Source: Zarea fungicola
Lineage: Eukaryota > Ascomycota > Sordariomycetes > Hypocreales > Cordycipitaceae
Reading direction: 5' to 3'
Assembly (NCBI GenBank): GCA_900169235.1
Contig: FWCC01000170.1
Location: 1 to 60,092 of the forward strand
DNA length: 60,092 nt
A program made the translations under genes and the position numbers. The notes beneath the pieces were generated by a model. That model was not told the origin of the DNA. It made no database searches and saw nothing but the letters and a program-made list of their open reading frames with translations. This document shows positions 44,411 through 55,579 of the stretch, piece after piece; position 1 is the first letter of the stretch; the number at the start of each line of letters is the position of its first letter.

Positions 44411-47400
44411 ATGACGGATCTTCCTCAGTCTGCCTCGGGAAATGCAGGCAGCCGTGGCCTGGCTGGCGCCGAACCGCGACATCTGCGTGTCCTCTCGCTA
44501 GGTATGTCAACACTGAACAAAAAAATCATGTTGTACAACGTATTGCGTTCTTGTGGTGCCTAATACTTACAGATGGTGGCGGCGTACGAGGGCTCTCCTC
44601 TCTCCTCATCCTCCGGCGCATCATGTACAACATCCAGCCGAGTGACAATCTGCATGAGATTGAAAAGCCGTGTGACTATTTTGACATGATATGCGGCACC
44701 AGCACTGGAGGGTGGGTTCAGTCCTCTCATCAACCAAAATTGTCATTTCACAGGAATGCATACACTGACGGATACTATCTAGTCTCATTGCCATCATGTT
44801 GGGAAGATTGCGTATGGGGGTTCAGGAAACTATCGAAGCTTATCTGAATCTAGCCAAAAATATCTTCCAGGAAAGATCTCGCGTTCTCCCAATCCCTGGC
44901 GCGCGCACGCTGGCAGCTCTGCTAGGGAGCTCCCGTTTCAGTGGCAACGCTCTCACGGACGAGATACAGAAGCTGGTACAGAGTAAGACAAACGACAAAG
45001 ACGCATTATTGTTGGATAACTGTGACAATGTTTGCAGAGTGTAAGCCCCCCTAAGCCCCCCCCCCCCCCTGTCTACCGAGCTATGGCATGTCACCATCTG
45101 CACTTGCCTCGAAGATGGACAACTTAAACTCTTGCACGATAACAAGTACTGGGTTACTGACAAACGCTGACTAGATTTGTTTGCGCGACGCGGACCGCAA
45201 ACGCCCAGCCAGCCCTTTTGAGATCCTACCGAAGCAGCAGCGAGGAAGGATGCAATGCCACCATTTGGCAAGCAGCGAGAGCAACCTCTGCAGCGCCAAC
45301 CTTTTTCCCACCCATCACGTTCGGTAACCCACCGGCAGAGTACGTCGACGGCGCCATGAACCATAATAATCCCATACGACTTCTTATGCACGAGGTTGAA
45401 AGGGAATGGAAGTCTCGTGCAAATCTCGCATGTGTCCTCAGCATCGGCACTGGCGGCTCGCAGCCCAAGAAAATGGGTTCGATGGGTTACCAGGTTCTCA
45501 AAGCCTGCAAGCGCTTGGCAACTAGCGCCGAGGATATCGCTCGAGATTTCAATAAGGCGCAAGGGAACAGGCTTAAAAAAGAAGGAAAGTACTTCCGCTT
45601 CAACGTGGCTCATGGACTTCATGACATCAGCTTGCAAGAGTGGCAAGCCTTTGACGCGATGGATGCCGCTACAAAAACGTACTTGGACGATGTGCGGAAT
45701 CAAATAAAGGCCTGCTGCAATCGTTTGAGTAATCCAAGCGCGGTTTTGGTGAGATCCAGATCTACCATCGATTCAACCTTTGCCGCGACGCAGTTGCCAA
45801 AAACGACCAGCCCTGGAACGTTTGATGTTCCTCTGAACTCCAGTTCCTACTTCACTGGCCGCTCAGGCACAATTGCGGCCCTGGAAGAGCATTTCCTACA
45901 GCGACCTCCGCATGGGCCTCAAAAGGCTGTCTTGATCGGACTTGGAGGCATCGGCAAGACACAAATCGCCCTGCACTACTTTGAACGTAATAGGAGCCGA
46001 TACGCGAGTGCCGTTTTCGTTCAGTGCAACAGTGAAAGAGAGGCAATAGAGGCTTACATGCGCTTTTCCGCTATAGTGGTCGACGAAGAGCTTCGCGTCA
46101 CGCCAGTCAGTGATGAGGATGAAGTCATAAAAATGCTGGGCTTCTCGGCGCTGCGGAGGGACCGAGCTGGTCAGTCCAGGGCCGATGCCGACCACAGAAT
46201 TGTCCAGGCTGTGGGATCATATCTCGGGAGACAACAACGAAAATTTCTCGTCATCTTGGACAATGCCGACGATCCTGGGGCTATGAACCTTGGCCGCTTC
46301 ATACCGCAACATAGCAATGGGGACGTGATTATCACGTCTCGGGACACTGGCGCCCGGTGTTTTGGCCACACCTTCCATATTGACGACATGTCTGAAGAAG
46401 AAGCCGTCACGCTGCTGGGGCAAGCATCAAAGCTGCAGCTAGATACGCAGGAGTTGCAAGACACGGCCAAGAAAATCACCGAGGCACTCGGTTATTTGCC
46501 ACTTGCGATTGACCAGGCTGGTGGCTACTTGGTGGCATCTACTACGGATATCCGCAACTTCCTATCAACCTACGAGCTACATTCCAATTCCGTGCTCTCC
46601 AGAATGCCAAATGATGGCATGCTCGGTTACAAGTATTCAGCGTTTACTACCTGGGAGATGAGCTTCGGGAGGCTACTCTCCGAGTCCCCCGAATCAGCAT
46701 CATTCTTGCAGCACCTCGGCTTCATACACTGCAAGGACATATGTGAGCCGCTCTTTTACCATGACAAGATGCTAGGCCAGGGTTGGGGGCTTCATGACGA
46801 TGCCTCTAGTTTTGAGGAGCCTTTCTTGTTGCCATGCAAACTCTCGCTTATAAAACGGACTGAGAAGCCGCGGACATTCGAGATTCACAAGGTAGTCCAC
46901 CTATGGATAAAGAAACGCCTAGACCAAAAGGAGAGAGCCTATTTCGCTCGGGGGGCGATAGTAAGCATAGCAAAGTCCCTCGCAACGCTGAATGGAAGCA
47001 GTTCAAGAACAGCGCGACAAGATCAACGTCGTCTATATCCCCATATTGAAGCGGCGTGGAAAAACATGGAGGAATACACATCCTCGAACGATGATGGTCG
47101 GGAGCTCATTAGCTCACTGCAGGTCGTTGCTCGTTCGTTCCAAAGCCAAGGATACTATGACCTTGCCGAAAGAGCATTCACTCGACTATACGACGCGAGT
47201 AGGTTTACCTACGGGGCTGAAGCCTGTGAAACACAGCACGCCGTTGCAGAATTGGCTGAAATTCACAGGCGTAGTGGAGATATGTCAAAGGCAGAGAACC
47301 TTTACAGGATGGCACTCACGGGATTCATCGCTGTGTTGGGCTATGAAAACGAAGCTACGCTACGGGTGCTTCATGATCTGGCAGGTGTACTTAGATATTC

Positions 47401-48700
47401 GGGTGCGCATCCAGAGGCGATATCCATGTATGAGAAGGCACTTGAGGGCCGCAAGAAAACCTTTGGACAAGAGGGCCTCGAGACGCTAGAGACTATGGAT
47501 GCACTAGCAGCTCTATATCAGCAACTTAAGCAGTTTGCATATGCAGAGCCGCTCCGCGCGTTTGTGCTCCAGGTAAGAGAAAAAGTCCTTGGCGCCAAAC
47601 ATGCCGACAGTCTCAGGACAGCTGTCAACATGGGTCTACTGCACTCCAGCATGGGTAATACCACAAAAGCCCTGGAACTGTAAGCATGAACGTGTGTTTT
47701 CGCAGTTGAGCGTCACTGACAAACCGTTTCAAGATTTGATAAGGCCTTTGAGAGCAGAGGGACACTGCTCGAGTCGCAAAGTCCAAGCGCATGCGAAGCA
47801 CTTTCTTCGATAGCAGCATTGTATGCCAACATTGGGCATGTCAAAAGATCCGAAATGCTTTATCGCGAGGTGCTCGCCAGCCAGCAAGCTGTTCTGGGGG
47901 ATCAGCATCCTGATACTCTTTGGACCCTGAACCATCTGTCAGTGATTCTGTTCTCCAAAGAGAGATCTGAGGCTGCGGTCACGTCGGTCGAAAACTCTGC
48001 CGCAGAGCTAAAAAGAATTCTATCAGACAAAAACCTAGACACTCTCTGGGTCTACCATAATCTTGCCATGATATACTCGTTTCTAGGTCGCTTTGATGAG
48101 GCAGAGGAGCTCCAAGAGCGAGTAGTGGACGGCTATATTTATAAGCTGGGACCTAACCACATCAACACGCTGTACATGCTGAATGATCTTGGCGACTGCT
48201 ACTTGCGGGCTGGGAAATTTCGCATGGCCGAGGATAGGATACGCACAGCATACGAAGGCAAGTGCAAGCACTATGGTGCCACGAGCCAGTACGCACTCTA
48301 CAGCGCGACACTGCTCGCCTGTACTTTGAAGGAGCTAGGCCGCCGCGAAGAGGCGAAAAGACTATGCGTAGAAACATTCAACACAACGCTGGCAACGCTC
48401 GGCTACGACCACTCGGCGTCGTGGTGGTCCATGAACTACCTGGCCGAGTTCTACATCGAGGAAAGGCGCTGGGATAGTGCTGCCGCCTTATATTCAAAGC
48501 TGCTAGAAATGAAGAAGAAGTTTCTTGGAGACGAACATGCCAGTACGCTGCACACCAAGAAGCTCCTGCAGGAAACGGAGAGGCAGTTGCGGGCACCAAA
48601 CGGCACGCCACTCTCTGAGGTGCTGGAACGCCCGGCAAAGAGCTTACCGTCGGACTTTGGATATCGGGCGAGAGATGACATAGTCCAAGTTCTCTGCTAA
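44411..48700 (+). CDS. Patatin / NB-ARC / TPR NLR-like protein
   Basis: Five exons (44411-44501, 44573-44711, 44783-45040, 45175-47679, 47734-48700) give 1319 aa. The introns are 71, 71, 134 and 54 nt, all frame-preserving. The N-terminal patatin-like phospholipase keeps the oxyanion loop (DGGGVRG, about residues 31-37), the nucleophile elbow GTSTGG (about 72-77) and the catalytic DGA (about 221). The NB-ARC/NACHT-like NTPase keeps the P-loop GLGGIGKT (about 418), Walker B LVILDNAD (about 521), VIITSRD and the GYLPLAIDQAGGYL block. About ten tetratricopeptide repeats follow (about 800-1290), with recurrent A-x-x-L-Y/H and LG..H..T motifs. This is the domain order of fungal NLR-like proteins such as Neurospora PLP-1 and Chaetomium PNT1-type proteins, which trigger regulated cell death in allorecognition. 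No SEC9 or HET-S partner is in the window. Confidence 0.93.
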
Positions 48701-49696
48701 CCCGGACGCAAATTTCTGCTGGGTTGACATGTTGAAGATTTAAGACCTACTCAATTCGATAGTCTAAGAACTAATACAAGAGTCGCCCCAACGGAAGCGA
48801 AACGCTCAAGACGCAAGTTCTACCGCTACTAGGAGACAACGAATATAACGAGTGAACAATCTGTCGCTGTAAATGTAATGTATATTTCCCCCTTCCCTTC
48901 ATGTATAGCAAGAGTGTAGCCCAGGACCGGTTAAGCTGTGTAGACAGGAGCGGAACCTGAGTTACCAAGACAACTGCAATTGATGGCTTTGTGACTCTTT
49001 GTATGCTTTCGAGAGAAAAACAAGCATTGATACTTTTAAGATATATATATGACTCCTTAATGACTTGTGCGTGCAGCACTTTGGGGCTTTACTCGACGGT
49101 GGCACCAGGGTTCGACATCGATCGATTCGATTCGATTAACTACCCTATACGCTATTGCTATGTAACGCGTACACAACGCGTACACAACGCGTACTTATAT
49201 ATATACGGCGCGTATATAGTGACCTTAAAAGTAGGGCTTTTCTACAAATAGGCCAATCATAGCCCTATATAGCTTATGGGTGATAACACCAGCAAGCTCG
49301 CCACAAGCTGCCGCCCGACTGACCGGCAACAAAAAACATCGGATTTGGACGGTTGATTACTAGCCTTGCCGGGCTTCTCGGTTGACTGCCTTCATTCCGT
49401 CCAAGTATACGCTGACGACGAATGGGCCAACGAAAATGTACTAGAAAAAGTCATCACTCTGTCTGGAGTTCTTCACAAAATATCTGCTCGTACAAGAGCT
49501 GCTATGTAGTGCAGATACAGGAAGAGCGGGACCGTGTGCATCTCAGTGAGTACGGGCAGCAGTTCCAAGCGTGTCCGCCTCGAGCGGACTTTCGCTTTGC
49601 TTCAATCCCATTCTGGTTAACTGTTTGAGAAGATTAATGGAAGTAATGAGACTCAATTTTTAGACACTTCAACGTTCAAACCAAATGCTTAGTAGT
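48701..49696. other. Intergenic, convergent gene ends
   Basis: About 1 kb between the NLR-like gene and the second hydrolase. Contains the ACGCGT repeat listed separately and an AT-rich TATATATA stretch (49194-49216). Confidence 0.5.
49164..49193. repeat. Short tandem repeat of 11-bp unit AACGCGTACAC
   Basis: Two full units (49164-49174, 49175-49185) and a partial third (49186-49193). Each holds ACGCGT, the MCB-type palindrome, spaced by 11 bp. It lies 3' of both flanking genes, so a promoter role is not obvious. Confidence 0.5.
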
Positions 49697-50906
49697 CTAG
49701 CCACTAATCTTATCCGTCTTCCGTAGTAGCCAGTCAAAAGCGTTTCCAACTCTAAGGTGATAGTCACTTGTGGCCGACAGTTGAGGAATGATGGACCACC
49801 AGCAGTGCGGGAGTCCTGGGAAAACATCCATTGCTGTCTCGACGCCGCTATCCTCCCGGAGAATCGTCTCGTAAATAAGCGCCCCGTCTCGAAGCGGATC
49901 CATGCCACAGACGAGGAAATATGTACGAGGCAGGCCACTGTTGCCGTTGGGGTGAGCCATGGCAGAGGAGAGAAATGAGCTGTCGTCTGGTTTGTAGCAA
50001 TCATCTGCGCCGACTTAGCATTGGTAGTCATGGCTTTAAAAAATGTCGAGGTGCGTAATGACTTGCCTTGAATGAATCTGTATAATGGTTCGTTTAAAAT
50101 CGGCGCGTCTTCATTTTGCTCTCGGCTCAACCATAGATGCCGATATTTTTCAGGCACAATGTCGACTGTTAATGCAGTAGGCAAAGCGCTTAGGAAGACG
50201 CCAGTGAGAGGTGGTGAGAGCACGTAATCACGCGCCAGAAGCGACATGACGCTCGCACTATTTGCGCCCGCGGAGACACCCGAGACCAGGAAACCCAAAG
50301 ATGGGTCGGCTTGCAGAGTGTCAAAGTTCTTGGAAACCTAAACATCCCCGTCAGTCATGAATTTACTCCCTCTGGCGCAACATAAACCTACCCATAGCAC
50401 CGCATCCCAGCAGTCATTTATAGGCACTGGAAATGGGTGTTCGGGACTTAGTCTATAATCGACGTCCACAACAACAACTTTATTGTCCTTGACGCGCGAG
50501 CGACAAAAGTCTGCATCCGACTCAAGGTCTCCTGCGAAGAAACCGCCACCGTGAAAGTTGATAATCAGGGCACAGCCTTCTTTCGGGAGAGTTTTGGGAC
50601 GATAGCAACGCATTGGTATCATGTATCCATCCCTTGCTGGGGATTTCAAGTCGAATTCTTCAACATCTTCGTGGGGTGGACAGAATGATGGACGCATCGC
50701 TGCGACTTGTTGCCGAAGCTCGTCGACATCCTCCACTCTGTAGTCTTGCCGAACATGTGCAAAGTAGGGTGCTTCCTTTAGAATCTTTTTATTCTTTGTT
50801 AGATTTTATGAAAGTCGTGATTGGTACACAAGTAACTCACCGCAGCAAGCTCAGGGTCTGGAATACCGAGCTTGAGCACTTGCTCCGCTGTCGAGTAGAT
50901 CGGCAT
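49697..50906 (-). CDS. Alpha/beta hydrolase, HSL (AB hydrolase-3) family, second copy
   Basis: Exons 50906-50841, 50775-50392, 50337-50067 and 50004-49697 give 342 aa. The introns are 65, 54 and 62 nt. The third is a GC-AG intron (donor GCAAGT, branch GCTAAG); only this splice keeps the catalytic Asp and His in frame. The start [14 protein letters not shown] was preferred to the longer frame from 51077, which looks unlike the family. Oxyanion motif [12 protein letters not shown], then [15 protein letters not shown], nucleophile elbow SGVSAGAN, acid in [10 protein letters not shown] and His in GLPHCWW are all present. It should be an active carboxylesterase/lipase-type enzyme acting on small esters. 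It is only distantly similar to the hydrolase at 22.4 kb. Confidence 0.87.
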
Positions 50907-51461
50907 TAGAATTTCGTTTGACAGTCCTGATAAATCTTTGGCAACGTTTACAAGACCGATTCCTCGAAGATTGGGGGGCTCAGTTATATAACTATCTGGT
51001 TCGAGCCAAGGTTGGACTCTGCGGGGGCTCTGTAGGTGAATCCGAGATGGACGTGGACCCCCGCAGCGAGCTAGCATCCAGGATCCTCATCTGGAACCGT
51101 GACCCAGTCCAGAACGCTCTGCATGGCTTCAAAATACGACTCAGCCATCAATACTCTAGAGTTGACTAGACCAACTGGAGGGTGACGCGGAGGCTAGCGG
51201 TGATGGTACGGAGGCTAGCGGTGATGGTACGGAGGCTAGCGGAGGGGACTTCCACTCAATCGGGTGTGTGGGGTGGAATCAAGATCTGCGTTGCTGCCCA
51301 ACAGGTAAGACGGGATCTTGGTGGTATCGACGGGCACCTAGTTTGGCCCAACTCCAGCGAGGTGGGTTACAAATCTGCATACCACTGGCAAGCCCAGTTT
51401 AGATAGTGAGCGTTATACTTCGTTACATGTTCTACTCATGGGTAAACTATCTCTTTAGATA
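50907..51461. other. Intergenic with minisatellite
   Basis: Upstream region of the hydrolase. It contains the 21-bp repeat listed separately; no gene is seen. Confidence 0.45.
51181..51240. repeat. 21-bp tandem repeat, about three copies
   Basis: Unit GGTGATGGTACGGAGGCTAG plus C, full at 51199-51219 and 51220-51240, with a diverged, shorter copy at 51181-51198. The full copies are identical, so expansion is recent. Confidence 0.7.
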
Positions 51462-51774
51462 TCATAAAGGAGCAAGATGGTTCTACAGCCAATGAGGAGC
51501 CAGCACGCTAGAGAGGTACAGCACATTACAAAATAAATATCAATAAAGATGTAATACATCTACTTCTTTTAGTTAAAGAAAAAGATAAGTTAACTATATA
51601 AAATATATATATAATTATAATATAACTAAATATTTAGTTATATATTTAAATTATAGTTTATTATTTACTTCTCTATAATAAAGTAGAGGTAAGTTTTATA
51701 CCGCAGCTGTACTAGATAGTACCTAAGTACTTTTATGTCTCTAAGATGGCTTTGTGGAGCCTGCTCCTTTATGA
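51462..51774. mobile_element. MITE-like element with 13-bp terminal inverted repeats
   Basis: TCATAAAGGAGCA at 51462-51474 is the exact reverse complement of TGCTCCTTTATGA at 51762-51774. Pairing extends outward with one mismatch (GAT before, ATC after). The 313-bp span encodes nothing and is very AT-rich inside (51535-51715). These traits fit a small non-autonomous DNA transposon. A target-site duplication could not be made out clearly. Confidence 0.5.
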
Positions 51775-52163
51775 CATCCAAAGGGATAGTATTATTATTA
51801 GGCTCGCAATCAGATCCTAATGTTACATTGCAGGTGCTGGCAGGTATTTCCAGTGACGGTGAAAGTGTGAATTAATCTGGATTAATTTAACAGGCAGAAA
51901 TTTCTCCCTATCTACTACAAACCAGACAGAAAAAAGCAACCATAACGGCTGCCGTGAGTCAACACGTCCAAACGTCCAAGACTCCGTAATTTCATCAGTT
52001 TCTCCAACATAATGCTACAACAAATGCTTTCCATCTCCTTGATACACAATATTCCTATAGCACTGCAACAATATCCATACCTCCATTTTAAATGGATACT
52101 AGGAGCAGTGCGTGTCCTGCCAGACCATCTCAATGCTTCATCGGCACTTCTTCACAAGCAACT
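51775..52163. other. Short intergenic, no gene supported
   Basis: Nothing recognised between the MITE-like element and the ankyrin pseudogene. Confidence 0.4.
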
Positions 52164-52990
52164 TCATGAGAGCAGATTGATAACCTCAGTATGCCCGTTT
52201 GCAGTGGCAATATTGAGGGCAGGTTGCTTATCTTCATCGCGCATTCCCTGTGACGTCGATTTGCCCAGGAGCATCTCGACTATCTTGCTGCTACCCAGAT
52301 CCGCGGCGACATAGAGAGGTGTTCGCCGTTCCTGATCAAGTTCCCATATAGGGGGGTTCGGCGGCTCCAGAAGCTTCTCGATGACCGTACGGTGGTTCTT
52401 CTCGACGGCTAAGAATAGCGCGGTGCGCCCCAATGCGTCTTGAAGAGTATAGGACGCGTTCTTGGTCAATAGAACGCCGACAACATCGACATTATTTTCC
52501 TGCACAGCTAGGTGAAGTACTGAAGCTCCAGTTTTGTCTTTCAGATCAATATCGAGGCCATGTCTGTAGCCATTATTGAGCATGAGCTTGACAGCCTCGC
52601 TGTGATTGTTCTTGATGCCAATCATTAGCGCTGTTTGGCCAAACATGGTTAAGAGCATCCGCTGCGGTAGTCGGTTTTCACCCCTGTCCTTCTTATTGCT
52701 ACTCCTGTGAACATTTTCTTCATACATTTCTCGTCGGTAATCTTATACAGAAGTAGCTTCATGATCCGTAGATTTCCTGTCTTTGCCGCCCAGTGCAGAG
52801 GTGTGCTGCGCTCTAAATCAGGCAAACTAAGATTCGCACCCCCACTCAGGAGGAGCTCAACGACACTTTCTTTCTGCTTCTCAGCGGCCAGATGCAGAGC
52901 TGTGTGACTCTACGTGTCTTTGATGTGAGCATGTCCATATTGTTGAAGAAGTAAACGAACATCTACCTTCCTCCGGGCTGAGACGGGGAA
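52164..52990 (-). pseudogene. Ankyrin-repeat gene, broken
   Basis: On the minus strand, about seven ankyrin repeats can be read: DVRLLLQQYGHAHIKDT, then HTALHLAAEKQKESVVELLL, STPLHWAAKTGNLRIMKLLL, GQTALMIGIKNNHSEAVKLM, SVLHLAVQENNVDVVGVLL, TALFLAVEKNHRTVIEKLL and TPLYVAADLGSSKIVEMLL, ending at a stop at 52164. A TAG interrupts the first to second repeat at the usual loop position (near 52912). The frame changes between LLLYKI and the following repeats near 52735. No intron consensus fixes both. No start codon or N-terminal domain is found upstream. It is probably the C-terminal relic of a larger ankyrin protein. Confidence 0.7.
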
Positions 52991-53404
52991 AGTGCTGATT
53001 CAGGTTATGCAGGGGGGCGGGAGGTCATGTGCGCCAAAATCTCGATGTGCAGCTCTGCTGAAACAATGATGATCATGTCCCAGCCGGCAACGAAAGATTA
53101 GTAACACTAAGAGGCTATTGAACAAAGTGTACGTCGGCGTAGTAGCGGATACCTCGCTAAGATGGGGTTGAGTCCTGGCAGAGCGAATGACTGACGAAGA
53201 GAATTTCGGCCCATTGATGCGCATAATGATGCCAGTAGGCGCCTTGTGACCACATGAGCAGTCTGACTACACAGTAAAGGGTGTATGTCTGACATCAGGC
53301 TCGCAAAGCTCAGCCGCTCAGCCACTACGCACGACCATGGTCTTGGGCGGCCCAGAATGTGTTTCTTGTGAATCCGCAGGTTACATCACTCATGCGAGGA
53401 TGAG
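52991..53404. other. Short intergenic, no gene supported
   Basis: Nothing recognised. Confidence 0.4.
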
Positions 53405-55035
53405 TTGTCAGGCATCCTCGGAGCAGCCTCACTTGTCCCGCCTCACTTTTCGATTCATAACAGCAATTCCATTTATTGCTGCGGCGATCGCCCAAGGGCA
53501 GAGGTGGGGGAGGTGGTACAATATAGAGGACAGCGCCCGTGGAATATATCGCTGAAACAATTCGTCAGATTAGAAGCAGAATCCATATTTCGTTCCACCA
53601 TGATTTATGTCGTGATAAAATCGCGGGGAGACAATCAGCTTCCGTTGGCGACCGCGGATCTATTCAAGCAATACATCAATCCTTTGTCTTATTTTGCCAG
53701 AACAAGAGCCATGACCAACAAAATTATCGAAACCCTACGATCTGTAGCAAACTGGGCACCCATCCCCCTGTTTGCAGAAAATCTACGTTCGCAGCAGGAA
53801 CTCATCTCAGCCATCACGACACGCACCGCTATGTCTGCCTGCTTGACAGGCTGCCTCCGCGACTTTCACCGACTATGGAACGTCGACTACCTCGAGCTTT
53901 TTGGGCAAAGTCCTGAACAGCGTCGACTTGCTGTAACCAGTGTTCGTCATGGCAATGCGTTTGACCTTGCAAATGCGGCACTCCTTGAAAACGCGGGGAT
54001 TGTTCGTCGCCATGACCCTATAGCTGCCAACACCAAGACGGCCAACGCGCTCCGTCACAGCCGGTTGAGCGTTCTAGATTTCGTGATGTGACATACTGGC
54101 TGACCTTGGTACTGTTTATTTGTAAGATTGTCTTCACCATCTCGATCGCTGTACTTGTTGCGCACTAAGGCATAATATTAGGAGCAGGCCTACTCACCTG
54201 CATAGCTTTCTCACAAACTATTATATTTGGTGTAAGATTATTATGAGCCTATATTCGGCAACCAAGCAAAGGTGCAATCTGATCGATCTACAACTGCCAG
54301 GAATGGCGCAGCATTGGATGTCCATGTTATCGCAGATAGCTGGAACTCATCTAAACGGTCATTTGCGGATATTCTAGCCAACTTCATGCTATTACCAATA
54401 TTCCGATCCGGGTTAATTGGCCATCAGCGCTGAAATGGTCTTGCAGGGTGCTAGCCGTCGTTCTTACAACACAAGCAGCCCTAATTGCAGCAGTCACCAA
54501 CTCAGACGGGGATGAAAAGTGGTCAAACTTGCTATGGCTGGGTTTCTATTTTTTGCTGATTTTCGTGAAGAAAGTATTCGCGATGGCTATCAAGTCGGGA
54601 AATATCCTCAGTAAACAGCCCGCCTCTATTCAAATATTAGAGCCGTTAAATTTCTTGGGCCGCCGCACTGCCCTTGTATTCATTTCAATGCTTCCGGTGA
54701 GCCATCGAGTCGATCGATGGTCGTGGTGGAATGTGTTCATGCCGGACAATGAGCGCCGACGAGCTTTTCACGCACGACTGGAGAATTCACCCATCTTTAT
54801 GGCAGCCACAAACTGGCAGCAAAGTCCGGACGACGGCTTTGTAACTAAGACAACAGAAGCTAATTCGCCTCTCCCAGAAGACGGCATGCTAGAAGAGTCT
54901 GCAGCTGTTCGAAACAGTACCAGATGCCTCGCAAGCATGGACGCATACTTGGATGTTGTTTTTCCATTGAAAAACGTGTATCTACAGACTCATCAGTGTG
55001 AAATACGTTGGACAGGCAGTGTTGCTGAGGAGTGA
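53405..55035 (+). pseudogene. Uncharacterised multi-pass membrane-protein gene, multiply broken
   Basis: Successive frames read as one protein. First comes TFRFITAIPFIAAAIAQGQR with WGRWYNIEDSARGIYR; then a soluble part in another frame (ADLFKQYINPLSYFARTRAM, ANWAPIPLFAENLRSQQ, CLRDFHRLWNVDYLELFG). Next is a membrane part, DVTYWLTLVLFICKIVF, running into TAA, then GLLTCIAFS with two TGA stops, then DVHVIADSWNSS in a further frame. The last open piece (54448-55035) has VVLTTQAALIAAVTNSDGDEKW, LLWLGFYFLLIFV and VDRWSWWNVFMPDNERRR. Several stops and at least three frame changes without good introns argue for a dead gene. I do not recognise the family. Confidence 0.5.
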
Positions 55036-55579
55036 GCCAATTGTCTATGAGGAAACCGTCACTTAAGAAAGTGAAGATGGTCAGCCCTGATTGGAACCAC
55101 GAAAAATATTAGGAAAAGAAGCCTATATAAGCGCCATGTATATTTCGTGCATTTCCTATCCTGTCTACCCTTGCTTAATACAGCGTCGCTCTTTGGGAGC
55201 CTGTAGCCACTCGGCTCTCAGTGCATGTCCACTGTAAATACAGGACGGTGTTGTCGTCCGCTACGACCCTCCTCGCTCACTCGACAGCAATTAACACCAG
55301 CCTGATCTGTTTACCACAATTTGCTAATTGATCAATTGAACTCATTTGCCCATCAAATAAGAGCCCAATGAATCGGTCATTCAAGTTCCACAGTGTACAC
55401 GTTGAAAGAAGTAATCGAGATGCGTGAAGTGTCCTCGTTCCAGACCGGGGCCTTTTGCATCGGAGAGTTTCTCAAATTATCAATTATCAATTACCAATTT
55501 ATCAAGCAATGATGGCTCTTTATTACTCTATTTAATTTTAAATGTCGCGCAAATGCTGCATGGTCAACAATGCGGCAGA
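55036..55579. other. Intergenic, no gene supported
   Basis: Contains TATATAAG (near 55122) and a pyrimidine-rich following stretch that might be a remnant LTR, but I found no second copy in the window. Confidence 0.35.

Noticed and set aside
44113..44847. Long plus-strand open frame (244 aa) ahead of the NLR-like gene
   Set aside because: Most of it has no domain. It only shares a short stretch with true exon 2; splicing from 44411 gives the proper patatin N-terminus.
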